DNA of 64,000 nucleotides from Melioribacteraceae bacterium (GTDB lineage: Bacteria; Bacteroidota; Ignavibacteria; Ignavibacteriales; Melioribacteraceae). A model generated the notes under the pieces. That model had not been told where the DNA came from. It saw only the letters and a program-made list of their open reading frames with translations, and did no database searches. Below, piece by piece: positions 17,609 to 25,471 of this stretch. Both the position numbers and the translations under genes were made by a program. The DNA is taken from the NCBI GenBank assembly GCA_027030245.1, contig JALVFE010000032.1, forward strand, positions 1 through 64,000, read 5' to 3'. Within the stretch, counting starts at the first letter, position 1. Every line of letters starts with the position of its first letter.

Positions 17609-19159
17609 CTATTGAATTTTCTCGCTAACAGATTTGGCTTGCAAGAAGAGAAGCAAGTAATCCCTTCCGCCTGCCTTTGAATCCGTCCCGGACATGTTAA
17701 ATCCACCGAAAGGATGACCGCCGACCAAAGCGCCGGTGCTCTTACGGTTGAAATATAAGTTGCCCACGTGGAATTCTTTTCTTGCCCTTTCCAATTTCTT
17801 TCTGTTTTTGGAATAAACCGAACCGGTCAATCCGTACATCGTGTTGTTAGCAATTTTCAATGCGTGATCGAAATCTTTTGCTTTTATAACGGCAAGAACG
17901 GGACCGAATATTTCTTCTTGAGCAATTTTCGCAGTCGGTTTAACATCTTTTATAATTGTCGGTTCGATATAATAACCGTCGCCTTCAATTTTCTTTCCGC
18001 CGGTTACCAGCTTGCCTTCTTTTTTGCCGATTTCTATATACGATAAAATATTTGCCTGTGCCGCGGCGTTAATAACGGGACCCATTCTGTAATTGTCTTT
18101 TGCGGGACCGACTTCAATTTTTTCCACTTCCGCTTTAAGTTTTTTGTTGAATTCGGTGTAAACTTTAGCGTCTACAATTGCGCGTGAGCATGCGGAACAT
18201 TTCTGACCTTGGAAACCGAACGCCGAAGCAACAACGCCTTGAACCGCAGCATCGATATCAGCTTCGCTATCTACAATTATTGCATCCTTTCCACCCATTT
18301 CGGCTATAACGCGTTTCAGCCAAATCTGACCGGGTTGAACTTTTGCTGCAAGTTCGTAAATGTGTTGACCAACTCCGACCGAACCGGTAAAAGCGATTGC
18401 GCGGGTTAATGGATGAGCAACCAGTGTATCGCCCACTTCACCACCGGAACCGGTAACGTAATTCAAAACTCCGTCAGGTAATCCGGCTTCTTTCATAATA
18501 TCGAAGAAAAGTTTTCCCATCATCGGCGTATCGCTCGATGGTTTAAGTACAACCGTGTTTCCGGTAACAATTGCCGCCGACGTCATCCCAACCAATATCG
18601 CGAAAGGGAAATTCCACGGTGGAACCACAACGTGAACGCCGAGCGGAATGTAAAAGAGTTCGTTTTTTTCGCCTTTAACTTTTGTGACCGGTTGCTTAGC
18701 CGAATATCTCAAATTTTCGCGTGCGTAAAATTCCAAAAAGTCAATTGCTTCGGCGGTATCCGCATCGGCTTCGACGAAGTTTTTTCCTGCTTCGTAAATC
18801 ATCCATGCGTTTATTTCAAATCTTCTTTTGCGGACAATCTCCGCAGCTTTTAACAAATATTTCGATCGTGTTTCGGCGGGGGTATTTTTCCATGTTTCGA
18901 AAACTTTGGCGGCTTCCCGTACCGCTCTATCGGCAAGGTTTTTATCGGCTTTGTAAAATACACCTATTACTTCTTTTTTGTTCGACGGATTGTATGAGTT
19001 GAATTTTTTCTTACTTCTTAATTTTTTGCCGTTAATTACCAGCTCGTGTGTTTTACCGAATTGCTTGGCAACTTTTTTCAAAGCGTCTACTTGCGCTTGG
19101 TAAACTTTCTTATTGGAAAAGTTGTTTATCGGTTCGTTGCGGAATGGTTTTAGTTTCAT
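17609..19159 (-). CDS. pruA: L-glutamate gamma-semialdehyde (1-pyrroline-5-carboxylate) dehydrogenase, RocA/PruA type
   Basis: 516 residues, the length of the stand-alone enzyme. Aldehyde dehydrogenase core with VVPPWNFPFAILVGMT (about 175), NTVVLKPSSDTP, FTGSVGVGQHIYELAA, the general base in VIAEMGGKDAIIV (about 285) and the catalytic cysteine in FGFQGQKCSACSRAIV (about 325), then GPVLAVI and GGHPFGGFNMSGTDSKAGG near the end. N-terminal EPINNFSNKKVYQAQVDALKKV matches the P5C dehydrogenase branch. It oxidises glutamate semialdehyde to glutamate with NAD, the last step of proline (and arginine) breakdown. A strong AAAGGAG site precedes the ATG. No PutA/proline dehydrogenase gene is adjacent. 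Confidence 0.94.
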   Translation of the reverse strand: MKLKPFRNEPINNFSNKKVYQAQVDALKKVAKQFGKTHELVINGKKLRSKKKFNSYNPSNKKEVIGVFYKADKNLADRAVREAAKVFETWKNTPAETRSKYLLKAAEIVRKRRFEINAWMIYEAGKNFVEADADTAEAIDFLEFYARENLRYSAKQPVTKVKGEKNELFYIPLGVHVVVPPWNFPFAILVGMTSAAIVTGNTVVLKPSSDTPMMGKLFFDIMKEAGLPDGVLNYVTGSGGEVGDTLVAHPLTRAIAFTGSVGVGQHIYELAAKVQPGQIWLKRVIAEMGGKDAIIVDSEADIDAAVQGVVASAFGFQGQKCSACSRAIVDAKVYTEFNKKLKAEVEKIEVGPAKDNYRMGPVINAAAQANILSYIEIGKKEGKLVTGGKKIEGDGYYIEPTIIKDVKPTAKIAQEEIFGPVLAVIKAKDFDHALKIANNTMYGLTGSVYSKNRKKLERARKEFHVGNLYFNRKSTGALVGGHPFGGFNMSGTDSKAGGRDYLLLFLQAKSVSEKIQ

Positions 19160-20432
19160 ATCGAACTCCTTTTATCTTTTTTACATTAATAAAAAAACTT
19201 GCTAAAAAATTAAAATTACATACGTTAATTCAAACAATTTTCCGGTAAAAAACAATTAAAAACGTTGATGTCCAAAATAAAATTCACGGCAAATATTTCC
19301 CTACTGCCAAGGCTCACACTTTTCCTGATGCCGAGGTACATACCTCGGCATAGTTTGGATATGATTAAATCTTTAACCGGTGGAGAGGAGTGATCCTCTC
19401 CGACAGTTTCTTACTCTTGCTCTTAATCTTAATCTCGTCTTTCAAACATATGATCAAGATTAAGAGTAAGATCAGGATTAAGAATTTATATACCGACTGT
19501 TACAAGCGTAGTTAATAATGTAATTATGTTGAGAGAAATAGTTCTTTTCATCATTGAAAATATGGACAGTGATAGTTTGATATTGATTTTTTTCAAACCC
19601 ACCCCTTCCCTCCTTTTGTAAAAGGGAGGGAGTTTAGCTCATCCCCTTAACGAAAGGGGAGGTCGGGAGGGGTTTGGATTTCTTTAGTAAAAATTAAAAA
19701 CTTTCCTTGTTGCCAAAGCCTACGCCTTATCATATTAAATAATTAAATATTAAGCTTTTTCCAGCACGATATGGATATGGAAGGTAGTTGCATGTGGAAA
19801 GGAGTGGTCCTTTCCACCAATGAAATACAATTAAACATTAAAATTTTCCTTATTGAAGATTGGAGACTCGTGACTTCAGTCACGGGCTAAGAAGCGCAAA
19901 CCTCAACGAAAGAAACCGATTCATCGGTTTCCACCATTAAAATAATATTCTAGCTAATGAACGTGATATTTATTTTTGTGATATAAAAAACCGTTAAAAC
20001 GGTTCCGGTTTGTTTTTTTATGCTTAACTATCCCACGGATAAATCCGTGGGGTTGTCGTGTATTGAAAAGCTGAATCAAATATTCTATTTCCTATTTCGG
20101 CAAAATCATTTTCTTCATAAGAGGTGAAGGGACAAGGCATGCCTTGTCCCAGCTAAGATTAAACGAAACTATCCATTATCTCCGAATTCCATACCTCGGC
20201 ATCACCAAGATGCAATTAAATATTTTGCTTTTCCGGAGAGGACTTAATTAAGTGTTAAACTTTTTTAGTGGAAAGGAGTGGTCCTTTCCACCAGAGTAAT
20301 GATTAAATCTTTAACCGGTGGAGAGGAATGGTCCTCTCCACCAATGAAATAAGCGGTTCTCTCCAATAGCGAAATGGGGATTAACACCGGTGAGGAATTA
20401 CGCCAAATCATTTTGGGCACAAGTAGTTTACT
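19160..20432. repeat. Palindrome-rich intergenic island (REP-like)
   Basis: 1.27 kb without a gene, containing at least ten separate short palindromes: 19329-19350, 19382-19401, 19608-19630 with 19642-19660, 19794-19817, 19869-19884, 19912-19931, 19989-20004, 20032-20051, 20129-20150, 20268-20291 and 20317-20342. Several share flanks: the 24-nt hairpin at 19794-19817 is repeated exactly at 20268-20291, and a stretch GATTAAATCTTTAACCGGTG precedes hairpins at both about 19363 and 20301. They look like several families of REP-type hairpins gathered in one spacer. Elsewhere REPs are mobilised by RAYT/TnpA-REP transposases, but no such gene is in the window. Confidence 0.7.
19595..19675. repeat. 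Cloverleaf-like double hairpin inside the palindrome island
   Basis: Two inner hairpins (arms around 19608-19617 / 19620-19630 and 19642-19648 / 19654-19660) are enclosed by a partial outer stem AAACCC (19595-19600) / GGGTTT (19670-19675). The plan of two C-rich/G-rich hairpins separated by a short ACTTTA/AGTTTAG-like link resembles the repeat bracket beside the DUF559 gene at 42557-42645. Confidence 0.5.
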
Positions 20433-21593
20433 TTATTCATTAAACAATGCTTTATAAATCGCATCGTGTATTACGGGGCGGAATTTTATAATTTTTCTGT
20501 TTTTGCGCGTCGGGTAAACCCGGTTTGTAAGAAGGATTACGAAAATTTGTTTATCCTTGTTCACCCAAACGGAAGTACCGGTATAACCTGTATGTCCGTA
20601 AGAATTTTCCGAAAACAAGCTGCCAAAAGAGGAATAACCTTCACGGCTTTTTGTATCCCAACCCAAGCCGCGTGTACTTTGCTTGCTTTGGTTTGTTGTC
20701 CATTGTTCTATCGTGGAGATTTTGATGAAAGCTCTGCCGTTCAGCCTTCCGCCGTTTAACATCATACGGAGGAATTTTGCAAGATCCGGTCCCGTTGAAA
20801 ACAATCCGGCATGACCTGCAACGCCGTGTAGCATATAAGCGCGTTCATCATGCACTTCACCTTGCAGCGGTCTCATTCTGTAAAAGGTATCTATTTCCGT
20901 AGGTGCGCATTGGTTTTTTAAGCTATCCGGAGGATTATACATCGTCCGGTTCATTCCAAGGGGTTTGAATAATTTCTTTTCGAGAAATTTGTCTAATCCC
21001 ATGCCGGTAATTCTTTCTATCACTTTTTGGAGCGTTATCATTCCCAAGTCGCTGTAAACGTATTTGCTTCCGGGTTCATAAATCAGTTCCGAATTCATAA
21101 TATCGTTAATTACTTCTTCTTCGGTGTTGTAAACATCGTAGTATTTTTTAAATGCGGGTAACCCGGAATTGTGTAGAAGCAAGTTGCGGATGGTAATTTT
21201 ATCTTTCCCGTGGTTGTTAAATTCCGGCAAGTATTTAATAACTTTATCGTCAAGTTTCAGTTTCCCTTCGTCGTAAAGCATCATTGCCGCAGTTGTTGTT
21301 CCCACTACTTTTGAGACGGAAGCGAGATCGAAAATCGTATTTAATTGCATTGCCGGGGAAGAGGTATCGTAAGTATAATGTCCGAAAGCTTTTTGGTAGA
21401 TTATACTGTCTTTATTGCCAATTACCAATACGGCGCCGGGAAAAACGGAATCGCGTATGGCTTTATTCATTAGCTTTTCGACATTCGTAAAATCCGGTTT
21501 ATGGTGTTTATGTTCCCAAACGGTCTTTTGAGAATAACCGATTAAAATTATACCGATTAAAAATAAAAATATTATAACTTTATTAAACTTCAT
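20433..21593 (-). CDS. Serine hydrolase of the class C beta-lactamase / PBP family
   Basis: 386 residues. Signal-like N-terminus, then the SxxK motif SVSK (about 94), Tyr motif in KYVYSDLGM (about 177, YSD instead of the usual YxN) and HTGYTGTSVW (about 333) as the KTG-type motif. Typical of the beta-lactamase-superfamily esterases, D,D-peptidases and amidases rather than true antibiotic hydrolases. Last gene of a three-gene set: kinase, AmpG-like permease, this enzyme (it overlaps the permease by 11 bp). That context suggests a role in processing cell-wall fragments; inference only. Confidence 0.88.
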   Translation of the reverse strand: MKFNKVIIFLFLIGIILIGYSQKTVWEHKHHKPDFTNVEKLMNKAIRDSVFPGAVLVIGNKDSIIYQKAFGHYTYDTSSPAMQLNTIFDLASVSKVVGTTTAAMMLYDEGKLKLDDKVIKYLPEFNNHGKDKITIRNLLLHNSGLPAFKKYYDVYNTEEEVINDIMNSELIYEPGSKYVYSDLGMITLQKVIERITGMGLDKFLEKKLFKPLGMNRTMYNPPDSLKNQCAPTEIDTFYRMRPLQGEVHDERAYMLHGVAGHAGLFSTGPDLAKFLRMMLNGGRLNGRAFIKISTIEQWTTNQSKQSTRGLGWDTKSREGYSSFGSLFSENSYGHTGYTGTSVWVNKDKQIFVILLTNRVYPTRKNRKIIKFRPVIHDAIYKALFNE

Positions 21594-23445
21594 TTTCCAC
21601 CTTTGTTTTTTTCCCGAACGTTGGGTCGAGCGGAATAAACTTGGTTATTAAAAATGCGGGAATAGTTGCAATTACAACCCAAATAAAGAAATGTTTATAT
21701 CCGATAATATCGGCAAGCCAACCGCTGAACATTCCGGGCAGCATCATTCCCAAAGCCATAAATCCCGTAGCGATGGCAAAGTGAGCGGTTTTATATTTTC
21801 CTTCCGAGATATAAATCATGTAAAGCATATAAGCCGTAAAGCCGAAACCGTAACCGAACTGTTCGATTGCTACTGAAATTGCAACGGGTAAAAAGGTTTC
21901 CGGCTGAGCGTAAGAAAGATAAATATAAACGGCATCTGGAAGATTGATAGCGATCAGCATCCACCAAATCCAGTATTTCAGTCCGTGTTTTGCGGCAAGG
22001 AATCCGCCGAGAAGTCCGCCAAGCGTAAGAGCAATTATTCCAATGGTTCCGTAAACCAAACCCACTTCGCCGGTTGTTAAACCGAGTCCGCCCAATTCGC
22101 GTGCGTCTAATAAAAACGGTGCGGCTAATTTAACCAATTGCGATTCGCCCAATCTGTATAACAGCAAAAACGCTAAAATCAATCCTATTTTTTCTTTTTT
22201 AAAAAACAGAGCGAAGGTTTTAAAAAACTCGCTTGCAATATTTCTGTTACCTTCCGCCGCGGGTTTATCGTTTTTGGGATATGGCAGAATAAATTTATGA
22301 TACAGAAAGAAAATAATAAACAGTGCGGCAAGCGAAGCGATTGTAATCATCCACGAGAGGGGAATATTACCGGCACGCGCAACGAACAAAGCGGATGCTT
22401 CTTTTTTGAGTTTAGGGTCGGTTTGAATTACTGCGTATGCATTTTTATTCCAATTTTTTCCGGTAAACTCGAATCTTAATCCTTCAACAAGAAAAATATT
22501 TTTATCTCCGCCTTCTTGCCCGAAATTTACTATTGCCGTTTCGCCTGGTGGAGGAGCTTTGGAAAGGTGAAATGCAATTATCCCTACATTCCCGACGAAT
22601 TCTTTTATCTTCTTTACTTTTTTTTCTTCTCCGAAATTTTTTCTCAGAAATTGCTCGAGCCAAGAAGGTTGTTTTGATTTTTTAACCGCCCTGTTCTTTT
22701 CTTCTTTTTTTAACTTTTCGTAGTAAAACCCGTTTGCCGTATTTAGTTTTTTTGCAAGCCGGATTATTGAATCAATTTCCGCTTTATGTTTAGGAACAGC
22801 AGGAATAACAAGTTTTTCAGGTTCCGTTATGATTCTTAATTCACCTTCGAGCGGTTTATGTTTAAGGGAATCGTTAATTATTATTTTGTTCTCCGTTCCG
22901 GGTTTGGCAAATACTTCGAGTTCAACCGGGGGCAAGCCGGTTGTGCTTTCCAGATATCCTGCCAGAATGATGAGTAATCCTTGACCGGTAATCATCGCAA
23001 AACGGTAAAACGTACTGCGTATTCCAACAAAAAAAGCCTGGTCGTGTTCCGAAAGGCCCAGCATGTAAAATCCGTCTGCCGCAATATCGTGAGTAGCCGA
23101 GCTGAAAGCAAGCAACCAGAAAAACGCAAGCGTATATTGGAAAAAATTCGGGACGGGGATTGTGAGGGCAACACCGGCTAATCCCGCGCCGATTAACAGT
23201 TGCATAATAATTATCCAAAACCGTTTGGTTTTGAAAAGGTCGACGACCGGACTCCATAATGGTTTTATTACCCACGGAAGATAAAGCCAACTTGTGTATA
23301 ATGCGATATCTGTATTGGAAATTCCAAGTCTTTTGTACATTATTACCGATACGCTCATTACTATAACGTAAGGAATCCCTTCGGCGAAATACAAAGAAGG
23401 TACCCAAGCCCAAGGATTTCTGTAAGTTCTTTTTTCTTTTGCCAT
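21583..23445 (-). CDS. AmpG-like major facilitator (muropeptide permease type) with a large periplasmic insertion
   Basis: About 620 residues from the ATG at 23445 (a TTG at 23469 is an alternative and would overlap the kinase stop). Start region VPSLYFAEGIPYVIVMSVSVIMY, then TM2-TM5 with KPLWSPVVDLF and SATHDIAADG, a pattern of the AmpG / PAT1 branch. Between TM5 (about 147-163) and TM6 (about 361-384) lies a ~190-residue hydrophilic insertion that should face the periplasm if the N-terminus is cytoplasmic. TM7 onward is ordinary. AmpG takes up anhydromuropeptides. The N-acetylglucosamine kinase-like gene lies 16 bp upstream. Confidence 0.82.
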   Translation of the reverse strand: MAKEKRTYRNPWAWVPSLYFAEGIPYVIVMSVSVIMYKRLGISNTDIALYTSWLYLPWVIKPLWSPVVDLFKTKRFWIIIMQLLIGAGLAGVALTIPVPNFFQYTLAFFWLLAFSSATHDIAADGFYMLGLSEHDQAFFVGIRSTFYRFAMITGQGLLIILAGYLESTTGLPPVELEVFAKPGTENKIIINDSLKHKPLEGELRIITEPEKLVIPAVPKHKAEIDSIIRLAKKLNTANGFYYEKLKKEEKNRAVKKSKQPSWLEQFLRKNFGEEKKVKKIKEFVGNVGIIAFHLSKAPPPGETAIVNFGQEGGDKNIFLVEGLRFEFTGKNWNKNAYAVIQTDPKLKKEASALFVARAGNIPLSWMITIASLAALFIIFFLYHKFILPYPKNDKPAAEGNRNIASEFFKTFALFFKKEKIGLILAFLLLYRLGESQLVKLAAPFLLDARELGGLGLTTGEVGLVYGTIGIIALTLGGLLGGFLAAKHGLKYWIWWMLIAINLPDAVYIYLSYAQPETFLPVAISVAIEQFGYGFGFTAYMLYMIYISEGKYKTAHFAIATGFMALGMMLPGMFSGWLADIIGYKHFFIWVVIATIPAFLITKFIPLDPTFGKKTKVENEV

Positions 23446-23461
23446 TTGTAGTCCGGAATAG

Positions 23462-24391
23462 TTAAGCAATTCTGGAAACGAAATATTGAGCCGCCATTAA
23501 CGCCGCGCCCATTTCAGGCGGCATTGCAGGTTCTTTCACCGATACGTTTTCCAATTGGTTTTTTATTTTTTCGAGAAACATACGCGAATAAAAATTGTCT
23601 TTGGCAATTAAGGAGCCGATTAGCGAAACACCGAGCGGCTTCACGTCTATTAATTTTTTCATCGCTTTAATATGCGAGATGAGTTCTTCGCTTTCTTCAT
23701 CCAAAATTTTCAAGCAAATCTCGTCCCCGTTTTCCGCCGATTTAATCACTAGTGGTGCAACCGATGGAATCTCAAAATTGTTCACGTAAATTTCGGTTAT
23801 AAGCGATTCGGAATTTGTTATGCCCTTTTCCGAAAGTAATCCGGCTAAACTTGTTCCGGGTCCTCTGCCATCGTAGAATTTGGCAACGGCGTTTAACCCT
23901 TTTCTGCCTATGGAATAACCGCTTCCTTCGTCTCCTATAAATCTTCCGAAACCTCCAACGCGGTGGATTTCCCCTTCACTGTCTTTTCCGAACATAATTG
24001 AGCCGGTGCCGGCGATTAAAATACTTCCGGGCTCGCCTTTAAAGGCGCCTTCCAATGCCACTCTTGCGTCACTTTCCACTTCGAACGATTTAACCGGCAG
24101 GTTTTCCCTTTCGCACATTGAAAGAAAATCGTTTTTCATTTTTTCTGCTTCGTTTATTCTTCCGGCGCCGGTGGTTCCAAGCACCACGTAAACAAGATCG
24201 TTTTCGTTAATCCCCGATTTACTAATACATTCGCGTATTAGATCGATTAGAGTTAAAGAAACTTCTCCGGTGCCGCGAAGTAAGAAGTTGGTCGGTCCGC
24301 CCGTACATTCGGCAAAAGTATTTAAGTGTAAATCGGTAAGCACCGCTTTCGATTTGGTTCCCCCGCCGTCAATTCCGATAACAAAATACAT
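23462..24391 (-). CDS. N-acetylglucosamine kinase-like (BadF/BadG/BcrA/BcrD ATPase family)
   Basis: 309 residues. Starts with the phosphate-1 motif GIDGGGTKSKAVLTD (about 5-19); LVYVVLGTTGAGR and the phosphate-2 region ILIAGTGSIMFG (about 124) follow, then GGFGRFIGDEGSGYSIGRKGL (split: GGFGRFIGDEGSGYS and IGRKGL). This is the GlcNAc/MurNAc kinase type. It probably phosphorylates amino sugars released from peptidoglycan. Strong ribosome site GAGGGA before the ATG. First gene of the kinase-permease-hydrolase set. Confidence 0.87.
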   Translation of the reverse strand: MYFVIGIDGGGTKSKAVLTDLHLNTFAECTGGPTNFLLRGTGEVSLTLIDLIRECISKSGINENDLVYVVLGTTGAGRINEAEKMKNDFLSMCERENLPVKSFEVESDARVALEGAFKGEPGSILIAGTGSIMFGKDSEGEIHRVGGFGRFIGDEGSGYSIGRKGLNAVAKFYDGRGPGTSLAGLLSEKGITNSESLITEIYVNNFEIPSVAPLVIKSAENGDEICLKILDEESEELISHIKAMKKLIDVKPLGVSLIGSLIAKDNFYSRMFLEKIKNQLENVSVKEPAMPPEMGAALMAAQYFVSRIA

Positions 24392-24568
24392 TGGTAATCC
24401 CTCGAAAAATAATTCAGTAAAATAGGTAATTTTGGGAGAATTTAAAAGAAAGAGACTTGCTTTAACGAAACAATAATTTGAATTTATCGGTAAAAATGAT
24501 TACAATACATTGTAGTCCTATTTATTAATGTTACAGTAGAATCTGTCAATAAAAAACGGGGGGTGAAA

Positions 24569-25042
24569 ATGCCGGCAGAAAAACTGAAACGTTTTTTGGA
24601 TGAAAATAATATTAAATATGTTTCCATTAAACACTCGTTAGCTTACACATCGCAAGAGATTGCAGCAGCCGCACACATCGAAGGAAGAAGATTAGCAAAA
24701 ACAGTAGTTATTAAAGTGGATGGTAAAATTGCTTTGGCTGTTTTACCCGCTTCTTACAAAGTTGATTTCGATATGTTAAAAAAAGAATTGGGTACGGAAA
24801 ACGTAAGACTTGCAACCGAGCAAGAATTTAAAGACAAATTTCCAGGTTGCGAAGTGGGAGCAATGCCGCCGTTCGGTAATTTATACGGCGTTGATACTTA
24901 TGTGGCAGCTTGTTTGGTTGAAGAAGAAGACATCGCGTTTAATGCCGGAACCCATACGGAGTTAATCAGAATGTCTTATCTCGATTTCGAAAGATTGGTT
25001 AATCCGAAAATTTTAAGGTTCGGCAGAAAGCAGCGTGTTTAG
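24569..25042 (+). CDS. YbaK/EbsC-type aminoacyl-tRNA deacylase
   Basis: 157 residues from the ATG at 24569; a GTG at 24563 is part of the G-rich ribosome site GGGGGGTG instead. N-terminal KHSLAYTSQEIAAAAHIEGRR and VVIKVDGKIALAVLPAS, then AMPPFGNLYG and FNAGTHTELIRMSYLDFERL form the YbaK/ProX fold that removes wrongly attached amino acids from tRNA. Which tRNA is unknown. Stand-alone gene; diverges from the kinase. Confidence 0.9.
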   Translation: MPAEKLKRFLDENNIKYVSIKHSLAYTSQEIAAAAHIEGRRLAKTVVIKVDGKIALAVLPASYKVDFDMLKKELGTENVRLATEQEFKDKFPGCEVGAMPPFGNLYGVDTYVAACLVEEEDIAFNAGTHTELIRMSYLDFERLVNPKILRFGRKQRV

Positions 25043-25084
25043 TGCCGGGGATTGTTTTTGGAATTGATTTTTCTTTTGAATGTG

Positions 25085-25103
25085 TTTACTTTATATAAGT
25101 AAA
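25085..25103. promoter_or_regulatory. 19-bp perfect inverted repeat, candidate metal-regulator (Fur/Zur-type) operator
   Basis: TTTACTT (25085-25091) and AAGTAAA (25097-25103) around TATAT. It sits 19 bp before the first ATG of the metal-uptake operon. Size and symmetry fit Fur-family boxes, but the binding protein is not known and AT-rich DNA can produce such symmetry by chance. Confidence 0.4.
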
Positions 25104-25122
25104 AAATTACAGCTGATTAATT

Positions 25123-25404
25123 ATGACAAAAACGGGTAAACTTTTCCTCGGTATCGGTATAGCGGTATTTTTGTTTTTGTATACCGGTAGCGGTTTTTTG
25201 CATAATCACCAAGCCGATTTGTTTACTCACGACGATTGTCCTGCTTATTTAATAAGTGTTACTTTGGTCGGACTTTCGTTTTTTGCCGCATTGTTGTTAA
25301 AGAATGTATTTCCCAAACCTTTCACTGCATATATTCCTAAAAACATTAACTTTTGTACATCTATATTAGTTTCCTCAATCAACAATAAGGCTCCTCCGTT
25401 CTAA
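25123..25404 (+). CDS. Small membrane protein with His/Asp-rich loop, first gene of the metal operon
   Basis: 93 residues. Two hydrophobic helices (about 7-23 and 46-64) flank a loop FLHNHQADLFTHDDCPAYL that has three His, three Asp and one Cys, a plausible metal-contact site. No family recognised. No strong ribosome site. Placed upstream of the porin, znuA and znuB genes, so a metal-linked role is an inference from context. Confidence 0.6.
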   Translation: MTKTGKLFLGIGIAVFLFLYTGSGFLHNHQADLFTHDDCPAYLISVTLVGLSFFAALLLKNVFPKPFTAYIPKNINFCTSILVSSINNKAPPF

Positions 25405-25471
25405 TCAAGTTTCTTCTTAACACAAAATTAAAACAACAACTATATTAAAATTTAAATAATAAGGATACAAA

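Noticed and set aside
17353-17706. Minus-strand frame spanning the terminator near 17600
   Set aside because: It runs through the hairpin terminator and lies opposite the DUF4249 gene and end of pruA; no coding signal.
20433-21593. True antibiotic-hydrolysing beta-lactamase
   Set aside because: The Tyr motif is YSD and the third motif HTG, which fit the esterase/peptidase branch better than class C enzymes; the operon context is cell-wall recycling.
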